NCBI GenBank assembly: GCA_050014015.1
Contig: JBEKEC010000010.1
Coordinates: forward strand, 28,317 to 92,316
DNA length: 64,000 bases
DNA from: PALSA-1353 sp050014015
Lineage (GTDB): Bacteria > Planctomycetota > Phycisphaerae > Tepidisphaerales > Tepidisphaeraceae
Direction: 5' to 3'
Shown here piece by piece: positions 26,386 to 35,841 of the stretch. The stretch's first letter is position 1. Each line of letters opens with the position of its first letter. The translations under genes and the position numbers were made by a program. The notes under the pieces were generated by a model. That model saw only the letters and a program-made list of their open reading frames with translations, searched no databases and had not been told where the DNA came from.

Positions 26386-28230
26386 ATGGCGGAGATGACC
26401 AACCGTCCGGTCCTCATCTATGACGGCCAGTGTACCTTCTGTTGCCGGTGGATCGAGCGATGGAAATCCATCACCGCGGCCGCCCTCGATTTCGAGCCTT
26501 ATCAGCAGGCCGCGCGCCGTTTTCCCCAAATCGATCCCGACGCGTTTGGAAAGGCGGTCCATCTGGTTGAGCCGGATGGCCGCATTTCGCGGGGCGCCCA
26601 AGCCGTCTTGCGCGCACTGGCGTTGGCCGGCCGACACCGATGGCTGCACTTCTTCTACGAAAAAGTCCCCGGCTTCGCCGGCGTCGCGGAAACCGCTTAC
26701 GCCGCAGTCGCCGCCCACCGCGCCGCCGCCGACCGCCTCGATCTCCTGTTGATCGGTCCCGGAACGCAGCCGGCCAGCTATCGCCTCACCCGCCAAATTT
26801 TCCTGCGCCTGCTCGGAATCGTCTATTTGATCGCATTTGTCTCGCTCTGGGTTCAGATCGACGGCCTGATCGGAAGCCGCGGAATCCTGCCAATTCAAAC
26901 TTTGCTGCACGAACTTCAAAGCGCGATCGGCAACGAACGATACTGGGAATTCCCCACGCTTTGCTGGTTCAACGCCGGCGACGGATTTCTACATTTTCTT
27001 TGCGCCGGCGGCGTCGCCGCCTCGCTGCTGCTCGTCGCCGGCGTTGCGCAATTGCCCGCACTGGCGATTCTCTTCACCTTCTATCTGTCGCTGACCGTCG
27101 CGGGACAGAACTTCCTGTCCTTCCAATGGGACGCGCTGCTTCTCGAAGCCGGCTTCCTGGCCATCTTCTTGGCCCCGGTGCGCCCCTGGCCTCGGCGAAC
27201 TCGGGCCGTCCACGAACCTTCGCGCGCCATCCTCTGGCTTGTCCGATGGCTCCTCTTTCGGGTCATGTTCATGTCCGGAGTCGTGAAGCTCGCCAGCGGC
27301 GATCCAACCTGGCGAAACCTCACCGCCCTGCGATTTCATTACCTCACCCAGCCCCTTCCCACCTGGACAAGCTGGTATTTCCACCAGTTGCCCGCATCGT
27401 TTCAGACATTCTCCTGCGGCGTCGTCTTCTTTGCCGAGCTTGTCATTCCCTTGTTCATTTTCGCCCCGCGCCGGGTCCGGCTTATCGCCTTCTGGGCAAT
27501 CATCGCCTTCCAACTGCTCATCGCAGGCACCGGCAACTACGGCTTCTTCAACATCCTGACCATCGTCCTCTGCTGCACTTTGCCGGATGACGCGTTTTGG
27601 CGATGGCTCCTGCGACGACCCCCCGTTGCCCCGCCGGTTTCTCCTCCGCGATGGCGCGCATTTCTGACCGTTCCGCTGGCGATTGTGCTGCTGGCCGCCA
27701 CCGTCCCGATATGCGTGGATGCGTTCGGAGTCCCCATCTCTTGGCCATCCCCGATCCTCGATCTGGAGAATTCCCTCAGCCCGTTTCGGATGGCCAACGG
27801 CTACGGACTCTTCGCCGTAATGACAACACGCCGTCCCGAAATCATCATCGAAGGCAGCGACGACGGACAGACGTGGAAACCATATACGTTCAAATGGAAA
27901 GCCGGCGACCTCGCCCGCCGCCCCGAATTCACCACGCCGTACATGCCGCGGTTGGACTGGCAGATGTGGTTCGCCGCCCTCGGCGATACGTCGAACAATC
28001 CCTGGATCGAGCTGTTTCTCGGCCGTCTTCTCGAGGGATCGCCGCCGGTATTGCGCCTGCTGGAAAACAATCCCTTCCCCGATCATCCCCCGCGTGACGT
28101 GCGCGCCGTTCTATACGACTATCAGTTCACGGATTTTCCCACCCGCCGTGTAACAGGGGCTTGGTGGCGCCGCACGCCAATCGGCGTCTATTGCGAATTG
28201 TCACGTGACCTCCCCGTCGATTTGCCGTGA
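26386..28230 (+). CDS. DCC thiol-disulfide domain fused to LMF1/HTTM membrane domain
   Basis: The ATG at 26386 gives 614 residues. Residues 1-115 are a DCC-family domain with VLIYDGQCTFCCRWIERW, carrying the D-x-x-C-x-x-C active-site pattern. The remainder is a polytopic lipase-maturation-factor-like domain with RGILPIQTLL, NFLSFQWDALLLEAGFLAIF, SGVVKLASGDPTWRNLTAL and a periplasmic tail ending in WWRRTPIG. The tail region EIIIEGSDDGQTWKPYTFKW is also characteristic. In animals LMF1 helps fold lipases; the bacterial role is unproven but could be thiol-linked folding of exported proteins. An earlier in-frame ATG at 26272 would add repeat-encoded residues and is less likely. Confidence 0.85.
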   Translation: MAEMTNRPVLIYDGQCTFCCRWIERWKSITAAALDFEPYQQAARRFPQIDPDAFGKAVHLVEPDGRISRGAQAVLRALALAGRHRWLHFFYEKVPGFAGVAETAYAAVAAHRAAADRLDLLLIGPGTQPASYRLTRQIFLRLLGIVYLIAFVSLWVQIDGLIGSRGILPIQTLLHELQSAIGNERYWEFPTLCWFNAGDGFLHFLCAGGVAASLLLVAGVAQLPALAILFTFYLSLTVAGQNFLSFQWDALLLEAGFLAIFLAPVRPWPRRTRAVHEPSRAILWLVRWLLFRVMFMSGVVKLASGDPTWRNLTALRFHYLTQPLPTWTSWYFHQLPASFQTFSCGVVFFAELVIPLFIFAPRRVRLIAFWAIIAFQLLIAGTGNYGFFNILTIVLCCTLPDDAFWRWLLRRPPVAPPVSPPRWRAFLTVPLAIVLLAATVPICVDAFGVPISWPSPILDLENSLSPFRMANGYGLFAVMTTRRPEIIIEGSDDGQTWKPYTFKWKAGDLARRPEFTTPYMPRLDWQMWFAALGDTSNNPWIELFLGRLLEGSPPVLRLLENNPFPDHPPRDVRAVLYDYQFTDFPTRRVTGAWWRRTPIGVYCELSRDLPVDLP

Positions 28231-28251
28231 ATCTTTTGTGCGTGGCCACTT

Positions 28252-28869
28252 CTACGATGAGGATCGCCCGCGCGAAGCCAGCCAATTCACCAGGTCGTCA
28301 TAGCTATTCAGCACTCGCCCGATGCCCGCGTCCCTTAAAGTCTTCCCAGCCGAATCTGCTTCAAAGTCGCTGCTGTTAGCCGTGAAGAAAGTTTTCGCTT
28401 CGTGCCTCTTGGCGGCATGGTCGGTGATGACGTGGAGAATGAGGTTATCCGTCGGTTGGCGGCAAACCGGATTCTCCGCGCTCCAACGAATGATTTTGGC
28501 GGACGCTGGCAACCCTCTCGCTACGAACGGCAACATGTGCATCGCGGAGGATAGCCGACCCCTGAATTCGTTCGTGAGGTTGGTGCTCTCAAGACGCGCG
28601 GCCTCCAACTGGCTGATTAGCCGGAGCGCCCCTGGCGAGTGGATTCCCTCCCGCAATTGCATCCTCTCATCGTGCAGTGCGGTCGCAAACCGGTTCCTCC
28701 GGGTCTGAAGCGACTCGAAAGCCGCTATCGCTTCCATATAGCACACTTCCGGAATGGCCAGAAGCACCGACGTCGGTCGCTTAACCAACAGATCTTCGGC
28801 CAGCGGATACCGCCCGGTCGCCACGCCCATCAAGTAGTTGGTCTCAAGATAGAGCCACTCCACCGCCAA
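28252..28869 (-). CDS. PIN-like domain protein
   Basis: This 205-residue protein has a PIN-type layout. An N-terminal acidic motif, LYLETNYLMG, replaces the usual D-T-N-x-L. A central helical region of about 90 residues rich in Arg and Glu follows. The C-terminal part has PTDNLILHVITDHA and KTFFTANSSDFE, as in PIN nucleases. The fold suggests an RNase, often a toxin. It overlaps the upstream gene by 26 bp and is presumably co-translated with it. No antitoxin-like DNA-binding protein is present. Confidence 0.65.
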   Translation of the reverse strand: MAVEWLYLETNYLMGVATGRYPLAEDLLVKRPTSVLLAIPEVCYMEAIAAFESLQTRRNRFATALHDERMQLREGIHSPGALRLISQLEAARLESTNLTNEFRGRLSSAMHMLPFVARGLPASAKIIRWSAENPVCRQPTDNLILHVITDHAAKRHEAKTFFTANSSDFEADSAGKTLRDAGIGRVLNSYDDLVNWLASRGRSSS

Positions 28870-29329
28870 GTCGCACCTCGCTATGGGTGTCTCCGCCGTC
28901 GATCCGGGCGACGAGCTTTGCGACGCTCATCTCCTTTAGGCCGGGTGGCTCCTCCGTCTTCCACCGAAATGCAAGATCGCGAAGCCACGCCTCCATCAAT
29001 GCAACCAAATACGGCTCGAAAATGCGCTTCGAATTGAATTCCGGATCGTACTCCTTGAGGATTTCCGCCGTCCCAAGACGCGCCAATTCCGCGGAAAGAC
29101 TTCGTCCATTCCATCGAAACAACCGGATGAACTCGTCGTCCACCAGCATGCCGAATGGCGCCGACGGCTTGACCGCCGCCAATTCCCTCCGCAGTTGTCG
29201 CTTCGCTTCCGGTCCCGCCTTGCCCTGCTTCACCTCCGCGATCAAAACAGGCTGGCCATGACGATCGGTTGCAACGATGTCCGCAATCAGACTCGAATTA
29301 GCCGCCTCGCGCAACGACGCCTTAATCAT
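28844..29329 (-). CDS. Small protein with PD-(D/E)XK nuclease-like core
   Basis: This 161-residue protein contains LIADIVATDRHGQPVLIAEV followed by K-Q. The Asp, Glu-x-Lys spacing after beta strands matches the PD-(D/E)XK pattern seen in restriction-type and VRR-like nucleases. The C-terminal half is helical, with FEPYLVALMEAWLRDLAF. The gene begins 22 bp after the TPR-OGT-like gene on the same strand and overlaps the PIN-like gene. I do not recognise a named family. A role as a DNA- or RNA-targeting partner is inference. Confidence 0.6.
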   Translation of the reverse strand: MIKASLREAANSSLIADIVATDRHGQPVLIAEVKQGKAGPEAKRQLRRELAAVKPSAPFGMLVDDEFIRLFRWNGRSLSAELARLGTAEILKEYDPEFNSKRIFEPYLVALMEAWLRDLAFRWKTEEPPGLKEMSVAKLVARIDGGDTHSEVRLGGGVALS

Positions 29330-29351
29330 GGTTCGGCTCCCAATCCAACTA

Positions 29352-31760
29352 TTATATCATATGGGGTTGCCTCGAACACCACCTCCGCCACATCTGTCGG
29401 TACGCGTTTTCGATGTCCGCGGCGAATTGCTTGGCGTCCATCAAGGGTGAGCGCTTCATCTGCTGGCGGATCGTCGAACGGAAGTCGCCCAATCGAGCCT
29501 TGTCATCGGCCAACGCCTTGGCTACGCGAACGTATTCGTCCCTGGATTGGGCGATCAAATTCGTCAGGCCAACGTTGCTGAGAATGCTGACGCCTCCGCG
29601 GCCGATGGCCGTGCGCCCGGCCAGAGTCACCACCGGCACCCCCATCCAAAGAGCATCGCACGTCGTGATGCCTCCGACGTATGGGAATGGATCCAGGGCG
29701 ATATCGATCTGCCGATATCGGGCCAGATGTTCCGGAAACGGCGCCCATCCCGTAAAAATGAGACGGCCGGACTCGATGCCGCCTTCGGCAAATATTTTGC
29801 GCACGCGGTCACGATGGCTGCCGTCAAGCGCGTGCAGGATGAGCCGCGCATCGGGGACCGCCGAAAGGACCTCGCTCCAGGTCTTCAGCACCGCCGGCGT
29901 CACTTTGCAGAAGTTATTCAGGCATCCGAACGTGACGAAACCCGCGCCGGCCGCGGGAAGCGGGGTTTGGTCGAAGTCGGCGGTCGGCGGCTGATAGCAC
30001 CAATACGTCCGTGGCAGCCGGAAGGATTGCTCGGTGTAATGCCCCTCCGGCTCGCCCGGCGGGTGGTAGGCTTCGCCTCCACCATCGAAATGGGGATCGG
30101 TGATGCGATAGTCGATTGTGTCCAGCCCCGTCGTGCCGGGATAGGCAAGGTACGTCACTTGAATCGGAGCGGGTTTGCGGGCAAACACCAGCAGGCGATT
30201 GCCGCGGGTATGCGCCGACAAATCCACCAGAACGTCGATCGCATCCGAACGGATCCGGGTTGCAACCTCCTCGTCGGAAAGATCGGCGATGTCGCGCCAG
30301 ACATTACAGAATTGTTTGAACCGGTCGGTCAAATCGTCGGCGCGCCTGTAATTGAAATAGCAGTGGATTTCAAAATTCGCCCGGTCGTGACGTTCAAACA
30401 ACGGCATGAGCAAGTAGCCGACGGGATGGCGGCGCAAGTCAGCCGAAACGTAACCGATGCGCAGCCGCCGCTGCGGCGAACGGTCGTTGCCATGATCCTT
30501 AATTTTGCCGGCCAGCGGCCGGGCGAATTGCTCGGCCCAGACGCGATGTTCGGCCTTAGTCGCCGCCGGGTCCTCTTCCGATCGGTACAGCAGGGCCAGA
30601 ATCAGATTGCTGTGGGCTTTGACATGGTTGGGATCAATTTGGATCGCATGGCGATAGGAGCCGATTCCCTCATCGTGAAGACCCGTGTCCACCTGCACAA
30701 TGCCCAGGCCGTGGTAGGGTTCAGCGAAGTCGCTCTTAAGTTGTATGGCACGCCGATATGCGGCGATGGCTTCGTCGGGCAAACCGGTGTCACGCAGGGC
30801 ATGGCCTAAACTGCTGTAGGCCTCGGCATATTTGGGATTGAGCCGGATGGATTGCTGATGGGCTGCGATGGATTCGGCAATCTGACCGTTATCGCGGAGA
30901 GCGTTGCCCAAATTGCTGCATGCTTCGGCACTGTCCGGCTTGAACCGGAGGGCTTGGCGGTAGGCAGAGATGGCGTCGTCGAACAGTCCCTTGCGGCGCA
31001 GGACGTTGCCGAGATTGTTGTGGGCGTCGGAGTTGTTCGGTTTTAGTTTGAGCGACTGGCGATAACTGGCGATGGCGTCGTCGAACTGTCCCTTGCCATA
31101 GAGCGCGTTGCCCAGATTGCTGTAGGCTTCGGCATAATTTGGCCGCAGCCGCAGGGCCTGGCGATACGCGGCGATGGCGTCGTCGAGCAGTTCCTTCTTG
31201 CGCAGGGCGTTGCCGAGATTGTTGTGCGCGTCGGCGTAGTCGCCCTTGAGGCGCAGGGCCGCGCGGTATTCGGCTATGGCTTCGTCGAACAGACCCTCAT
31301 TGCTCAGGGCAACGCCGAGGTTGTTGTGTGCCTCGGCAAAATCGCCTTTGAGGCGGATCGCCTGGCGGTAACAGGCGATCGCCTCATCGAACTGGTTCTT
31401 ATCGAACAGGACATTTCCCAGGTTGTTGTGAGCTTCGGGGTAATCGGGCCTGAGCCGCAGGGCCTGGCGATACGCGGCGACGGCTTCGTCAAGCAGTCCT
31501 TTGCTTCCAAGGCCGTTGCCAAGGTTGTTGTAATAGTGAGGAATCGCGGGGTTGATCGCGATGGCTCGGCGGATCAGCTCGATCCCCTCGTCCAAATGAC
31601 CGGCCTGGAGTCCGAGCGTGCCGAGCAGATGCAGCGCCTCGGCGTGATTCGGCTGGTGGCTCAGCACCTGCCGGCAGATTTGCTCGGCCTGAGCGAGTTG
31701 GCCGGCTTGATGGTACTGCACGGCGAGTTGCATTGCCTGATCGATCGTGACTTGCATCAT
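29352..31760 (-). CDS. TPR protein with O-GlcNAc-transferase-like (GT41) domain
   Basis: This 802-residue protein has about eleven tetratricopeptide repeats (residues 1-385) built of near-identical 34-residue units with NNLGNAL and EAIAxYRQAL. The second half is a bacterial SPINDLY/OGT-like glycosyltransferase. RIGYVSADLRRHPVGYLLMP begins the first Rossmann lobe. PIQVTYLAYPGTTGLDTIDY, FGCLNNFCKVTP and IDIALDPFPYVGGITTCDAL make up the nucleotide-sugar site. It could add a sugar to proteins in the cytoplasm. The start overlaps the upstream TPR gene by four bases (ATGA). The donor and targets are unknown. Confidence 0.9.
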   Translation of the reverse strand: MMQVTIDQAMQLAVQYHQAGQLAQAEQICRQVLSHQPNHAEALHLLGTLGLQAGHLDEGIELIRRAIAINPAIPHYYNNLGNGLGSKGLLDEAVAAYRQALRLRPDYPEAHNNLGNVLFDKNQFDEAIACYRQAIRLKGDFAEAHNNLGVALSNEGLFDEAIAEYRAALRLKGDYADAHNNLGNALRKKELLDDAIAAYRQALRLRPNYAEAYSNLGNALYGKGQFDDAIASYRQSLKLKPNNSDAHNNLGNVLRRKGLFDDAISAYRQALRFKPDSAEACSNLGNALRDNGQIAESIAAHQQSIRLNPKYAEAYSSLGHALRDTGLPDEAIAAYRRAIQLKSDFAEPYHGLGIVQVDTGLHDEGIGSYRHAIQIDPNHVKAHSNLILALLYRSEEDPAATKAEHRVWAEQFARPLAGKIKDHGNDRSPQRRLRIGYVSADLRRHPVGYLLMPLFERHDRANFEIHCYFNYRRADDLTDRFKQFCNVWRDIADLSDEEVATRIRSDAIDVLVDLSAHTRGNRLLVFARKPAPIQVTYLAYPGTTGLDTIDYRITDPHFDGGGEAYHPPGEPEGHYTEQSFRLPRTYWCYQPPTADFDQTPLPAAGAGFVTFGCLNNFCKVTPAVLKTWSEVLSAVPDARLILHALDGSHRDRVRKIFAEGGIESGRLIFTGWAPFPEHLARYRQIDIALDPFPYVGGITTCDALWMGVPVVTLAGRTAIGRGGVSILSNVGLTNLIAQSRDEYVRVAKALADDKARLGDFRSTIRQQMKRSPLMDAKQFAADIENAYRQMWRRWCSRQPHMI

Positions 31761-33457
31761 GCGCGATTCTCTCGTTTAACGAATGTATCCAAGGCTTGCG
31801 CGACCCGTTCGATTACCTCCGCCCAATCTCCCAAACTTCTTTGCCGGAACAGCCGCATCGTCGGATACCACGGGCTGTCCTCCCGATCCAGCAGCCAGCG
31901 CCAATCCGGCGCGTAGGGCAGCAGCACCCACACCGCCTTGCCGATTGCGCCGGCAACGTGCGCCACGGCGGTATCCGCGGAGATCACCAGGTCGAGATTC
32001 GCGATCAGGGCGGCGGTGTCGCCAAAGTCGTACAGGTCTGCCGTGTGGTCGATAAGGTTCACACCCCGCGGCAAAGCCGAAGCCTGCCTGTGCGGAGGCG
32101 AAGCCTTCCGTGCCGCTTCCCCTTTTTGTAAACTGACAAAAGTGACCCCGCTGATCTTCGCCAGAGGGCTTAGCAGCGACGCCGGCAGCGAGCGATTGCG
32201 GTCATTGATATGATGCGCGCTGCCCGCCCACGCGATCCCGACTTTCAGCCGATCCGGCCCCCCCAACCGCGCGGCCCATTGACGGGACAATGTTTCGTCG
32301 GCATGCAGATACGGAATCGCGGCCGGAATCGTTTCCAGTCCCGTATTAAACGCCAGGGGAAGACTCATCAGGGGACAATGCACGTCAAAATCCGGCAATA
32401 GTTCGCCGACGCTCACAACTTGCTCGATTCCCACAACGCCCCGCAAGAGGCCGCATAAACCCGGCTGACATTCCAGCACGACCTTCCCGCCGCGCGTCGC
32501 GACCATGGGTGCATACCGCACGAACTGGATTGTATCTCCCACTCCCTGCTCGGCGTGCAGGAGAATTTTTCGGCCATTCAAATCCCGGCCATCCCATCTT
32601 GGCTGAAGGAACTTGCGACCCTGCGAGGGAAAGTCCTTCCGTTTCCATCGCCATTCGTATTCGGACCAGCCCTGGGCAAAATCGCCCTTCAGCAGCAGAA
32701 CGTGGGCCAGGTTTTCGTGAGCGCCGACATATTCGGGATTCATCCGGAAAGCGTCGTGGTAGGCGGCGATGGCTTCGTCAAGCAATCCTTTACGGCGAAG
32801 CGCGGTGCCCAGGCTATTGCGGGCTTCGACCAGGTCGGGTTTGAGTTGCAGCGCCCGGTGGTAGGCATTGATGCACTCGTCAAGCTGTCCCAAGTCGTAT
32901 AGGGCATTGCCCAGGTTACGGTGCGCCTCGGCAAAGGCGGGCGTCAAACGCAGCGCCTGGCGATATGCGGCGACGGCTTCATCGAGCAGGCCCTTATTCC
33001 GCAGCGCGTTGCCCAGGTTGTTGTGGGCCTTGGCGTAGGCGGGTTCGATCCGGATCGCCTGGCGATAAGCGGCAATGGCATCATCCAGCAAGCCGTTGGC
33101 GCGCAGGGAAATCCCCAGATTGTTGTGGGCCTCGGCGTAGGCAGGCTTGATCCGGATGGCCAGGCGGAAGGCGGCGATGGCTTCGTCAAACAGCCCCTTA
33201 TCATTCAATGCATTGCCCAGGCTGTTCTGAAACTCCGCGATGCCGGGATTGGTCGCGACGGCCCGGCGGAGCAATTCGATGGCCATGTCCAACCGGCCGG
33301 TCTGAAGCGCAATCATGCCAAGCAGGTGCAGCGCATCAGGATGATTGGGGTTAACGCTCAGAACCTGGCGGTAAAATCGCTCCGCCTCGGCGAGCCGGCC
33401 GGCTTGATGGTGGCCCACCGCCTGTTCCAACGCTTCAGCCGGGTTCATGGCCATCAT
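31757..33457 (-). CDS. TPR protein with GT9-like domain, paralogue 2
   Basis: This 566-residue protein is organised like the protein at 16453-18213. About seven tetratricopeptide repeats are followed by ILLHAEQGVGDTIQFVRYAP, KVGIAWAGSAHHINDRNRSL and SADTAVAHVAGAIGKAVWVL. The last two motifs mark the heptosyltransferase-like fold. It overlaps the next gene by four bases and the preceding gene by 23 bases, so all three TPR genes form one transcription unit. The function is unknown; a role in envelope glycan or protein glycosylation is inference. Confidence 0.85.
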   Translation of the reverse strand: MMAMNPAEALEQAVGHHQAGRLAEAERFYRQVLSVNPNHPDALHLLGMIALQTGRLDMAIELLRRAVATNPGIAEFQNSLGNALNDKGLFDEAIAAFRLAIRIKPAYAEAHNNLGISLRANGLLDDAIAAYRQAIRIEPAYAKAHNNLGNALRNKGLLDEAVAAYRQALRLTPAFAEAHRNLGNALYDLGQLDECINAYHRALQLKPDLVEARNSLGTALRRKGLLDEAIAAYHDAFRMNPEYVGAHENLAHVLLLKGDFAQGWSEYEWRWKRKDFPSQGRKFLQPRWDGRDLNGRKILLHAEQGVGDTIQFVRYAPMVATRGGKVVLECQPGLCGLLRGVVGIEQVVSVGELLPDFDVHCPLMSLPLAFNTGLETIPAAIPYLHADETLSRQWAARLGGPDRLKVGIAWAGSAHHINDRNRSLPASLLSPLAKISGVTFVSLQKGEAARKASPPHRQASALPRGVNLIDHTADLYDFGDTAALIANLDLVISADTAVAHVAGAIGKAVWVLLPYAPDWRWLLDREDSPWYPTMRLFRQRSLGDWAEVIERVAQALDTFVKRENRA

Positions 33458-35021
33458 GGCGACTCCCGCTCATTGTAGCCAATGAGGACAATGCCTGGGC
33501 CATCTGTTCGACGGGTGTTTGCCAACCTGTTTGCGTCGGCTGGCGAAACAGTCGCATCGTCGGATACCAAGGCGTATCCGTCCGATCGAGCAACCACCGG
33601 AAATCAGGCTGAAATGGAATCAGCACCCACACCGGCTTGGCCAGCGCGCCGGCGAGGTGGGCGACGGATGTGTCGACACTAATCACCAGGTCGAGATTCT
33701 GTACCAATGCCGCGGTGTCGGCGAAATCGTTCAGCTCGGCCGAGACGTCGGCCCAATCCATGCCCTGCGGCGGAGGTTCACGCGATTCATCCCCTTTTTG
33801 CAGGCTGAAGAATTTGACGCCGGGAACTTCGGCCAGCGGCGCGAAAACGTCGACCGATCGCGTACGGTTGTCCCAACCAGTGTGCTTCGCTCCCGACCAC
33901 ATCAGGCCGACGCGTAGCTTCGTCTCGCCGGCCAGGCGCGCGGCCCAGTGCGATACTCGATCCGGCGGCGCCGACAGATACGGAACCTTATCGGGCACAT
34001 TTTCCGGCGTCACCCCGAACACGTGCGGCAGGCTCTGGAGCGGAATCTGCCAGTCGAACGCCGGCAGCGGTTGGCCGCGAGGAATCACCCGGTTTAGTCC
34101 GCTCATTCCCTCAAATAGCGGCACCAGCCCGGGTTGACATTCGAGGATCAATTTCGCTCCGCGTTGCGCCACCTGGGGCACAAACCGGATGAAAGTCAAC
34201 GCATCCCCGTGCCCGCCCTCTGCGTGCAGAAGGATTGTTTTGCCCGACGGATCTGAACCATCCCATTGCGGCTGCCGAAAGCCCCGATCGAGGTGAAACA
34301 TTGGCGCTTTCAGCCGTGCATCAAATTGCGCCCATCCCTCCTTCCAATGGCCCAACAGCAAAAGGATGCGGGAATAGCTCCAACGGAGGGTTGCATTGCC
34401 AGGTTCCAAGGCGACGGCTTTGCGGAGGCTTTCCATCGCCTCCTGCCATTTTCCCCGCTGCTGCAAAATGCCGCCCAGGTTGCGGTGCGCCTCCGCGAAG
34501 TTGGGGTCGATTCGGAGGGCCAGGCGGTATTCCGCATCCGCGTCGTCGAGTAGGCGCTTATCGCGTAGCGCGTTGCCCAGGTTGTTGTGGGCCTTGGCAT
34601 AGTTCGGCTCGATGATAAGGGCCTGGCGATATGCGGCGGCCGCTTCGTCGAACAGCCCTTTGGCGCGAAGGGATATGCCCAGATTGTTGTATGCCTCGGC
34701 ATAATCAGCTTTGAGTTGGATAGCTTGGCGGTATTCGGCGATAGATTCGTCGATCAATCCCGTATCGCTCAACGCATTGCCAAGGCTGTTGTGGTAGTGC
34801 GGCATCGCGGGATTGACCGCGATGGCCCGCCGAATCGGCTCGATTGCCAAGTCGGATCGGTTGCCCTGAATGAGAATCATGCCGAGTAGATGCAGCGCAT
34901 CGGGATGGTTCGGCTCGCGCGCCAGCACCTCCCGGTAGATTCTCTCGGCGTCGGCCAGCCGGCCCGCTTCGTGGTCCTGAACGGCGCGTTTCATCGCCTG
35001 ATCGATCGTGACTTGCGTCAT
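33435..35021 (-). CDS. TPR protein with GT9-like domain, paralogue 3
   Basis: This 528-residue protein is the first gene of the three-gene TPR array. About six repeats are followed by ILLHAEGGHGDALTFIRFVP, KLRVGLMWSGAKHTGWDNRT and SVDTSVAHLAGALAKPVWVL. Its first 50 residues (TQVTIDQAMKRAVQDHEAGR onward) match the N-terminus of the GT41-type neighbour closely, so the genes probably arose by tandem duplication with exchange of C-terminal domains. The LOG-family gene ends 13 bp upstream on the same strand. Its activity is unknown. Confidence 0.85.
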   Translation of the reverse strand: MTQVTIDQAMKRAVQDHEAGRLADAERIYREVLAREPNHPDALHLLGMILIQGNRSDLAIEPIRRAIAVNPAMPHYHNSLGNALSDTGLIDESIAEYRQAIQLKADYAEAYNNLGISLRAKGLFDEAAAAYRQALIIEPNYAKAHNNLGNALRDKRLLDDADAEYRLALRIDPNFAEAHRNLGGILQQRGKWQEAMESLRKAVALEPGNATLRWSYSRILLLLGHWKEGWAQFDARLKAPMFHLDRGFRQPQWDGSDPSGKTILLHAEGGHGDALTFIRFVPQVAQRGAKLILECQPGLVPLFEGMSGLNRVIPRGQPLPAFDWQIPLQSLPHVFGVTPENVPDKVPYLSAPPDRVSHWAARLAGETKLRVGLMWSGAKHTGWDNRTRSVDVFAPLAEVPGVKFFSLQKGDESREPPPQGMDWADVSAELNDFADTAALVQNLDLVISVDTSVAHLAGALAKPVWVLIPFQPDFRWLLDRTDTPWYPTMRLFRQPTQTGWQTPVEQMAQALSSLATMSGSRHDGHEPG

Positions 35022-35034
35022 CCGCCGGATATTC

Positions 35035-35841
35035 CTATTGCGTCGGCTTGCGCCCCGGACTGGCGTGCCTGCTCTTCGCCGGCGTCGGCCGCACCCCGTA
35101 TCGCGTCCCCTCCCCCGTCTCTATCGCCCCACCCCGGGATAGCCGCCCAATTCTCTTCCTGCCGTTTTCCGTCGCCTGCTTCAGCTTCCGGTCATTCGGC
35201 CGCCACCATCGGTGCCTCTGCCCTTCCTTCACGATCGCCACCGCATCCTCCGGCCGATCCACAATCCGGAAAATGTTCGTATCCTCCGGATCGATGAAAT
35301 GCGGCGTCAACCTGCTCCGCATCCACTCCACCAGCCCCGTCCAGTAATCCGTCCCGAACAAAATCAGCGGGAACGGCTCGATCTTCAGCGTCTGGATCAG
35401 CGTCAGCGTCTCGAAACATTCATCCAGCGTCCCAAACCCGCCGGGGAAACAGATGAACGCCGACGCGTATTTTACGAACATCACCTTCCGTGCATAGAAA
35501 TAATGGAAATTCAAGTCCACGCTGAGATAGGGATTGCTCTCCTGTTCGTGCGGCAGCGAAATGTTCAGCCCCACGCTCAACCCCCCCGCTTCCTGCGCCC
35601 CTTTGTTCGCCGCCTCCATGATCCCCGGCCCTCCCCCCGTGATCACCGCGAATTTCGCCTTCGCCAGTAGCCGGCCCGTCTCTTCTGCCGCCTTGTAATA
35701 CACGTGCCCCGGCTTCGTCCGCGCGCTGCCGAAGATCGAAACCGCCTTCCCCACCTTGGCCATCGTTTCGAATCCCTCGACGAACTCCGCCATGATGCGG
35801 AAAATCCGCCAGCCGTCTTTGTCGTCAACGTCCATTGGCAT
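35035..35841 (-). CDS. LOG-family (TIGR00730-type) Rossmann protein
   Basis: The ATG at 35841 overlaps the thyX stop as TGATG and gives 268 residues, so translation is coupled. The core has the family signatures VITGGGPGIMEAANKGA and CFPGGFGTLDECFETLT, which carry the PGGxGTxxE motif. Members hydrolyse nucleoside monophosphates to base and ribose 5-phosphate, either as cytokinin-activating LOG enzymes or as housekeeping nucleosidases such as PpnN. An ISLPHEQESNPYLSVDLNF segment is typical of the longer bacterial group. The basic C-terminal tail is lineage-specific. Confidence 0.9.
   Translation of the reverse strand: MPMDVDDKDGWRIFRIMAEFVEGFETMAKVGKAVSIFGSARTKPGHVYYKAAEETGRLLAKAKFAVITGGGPGIMEAANKGAQEAGGLSVGLNISLPHEQESNPYLSVDLNFHYFYARKVMFVKYASAFICFPGGFGTLDECFETLTLIQTLKIEPFPLILFGTDYWTGLVEWMRSRLTPHFIDPEDTNIFRIVDRPEDAVAIVKEGQRHRWWRPNDRKLKQATENGRKRIGRLSRGGAIETGEGTRYGVRPTPAKSRHASPGRKPTQ

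Noticed and set aside
28252..29329. Classic toxin-antitoxin operon (VapBC)
   Set aside because: The partner is not a DNA-binding antitoxin and the PIN-like protein is longer than VapC.
30700..34900. Regular DNA repeats resembling a CRISPR array
   Set aside because: The period is 102 bases and encodes tetratricopeptide repeats. The units are coding and diverged, without spacers.
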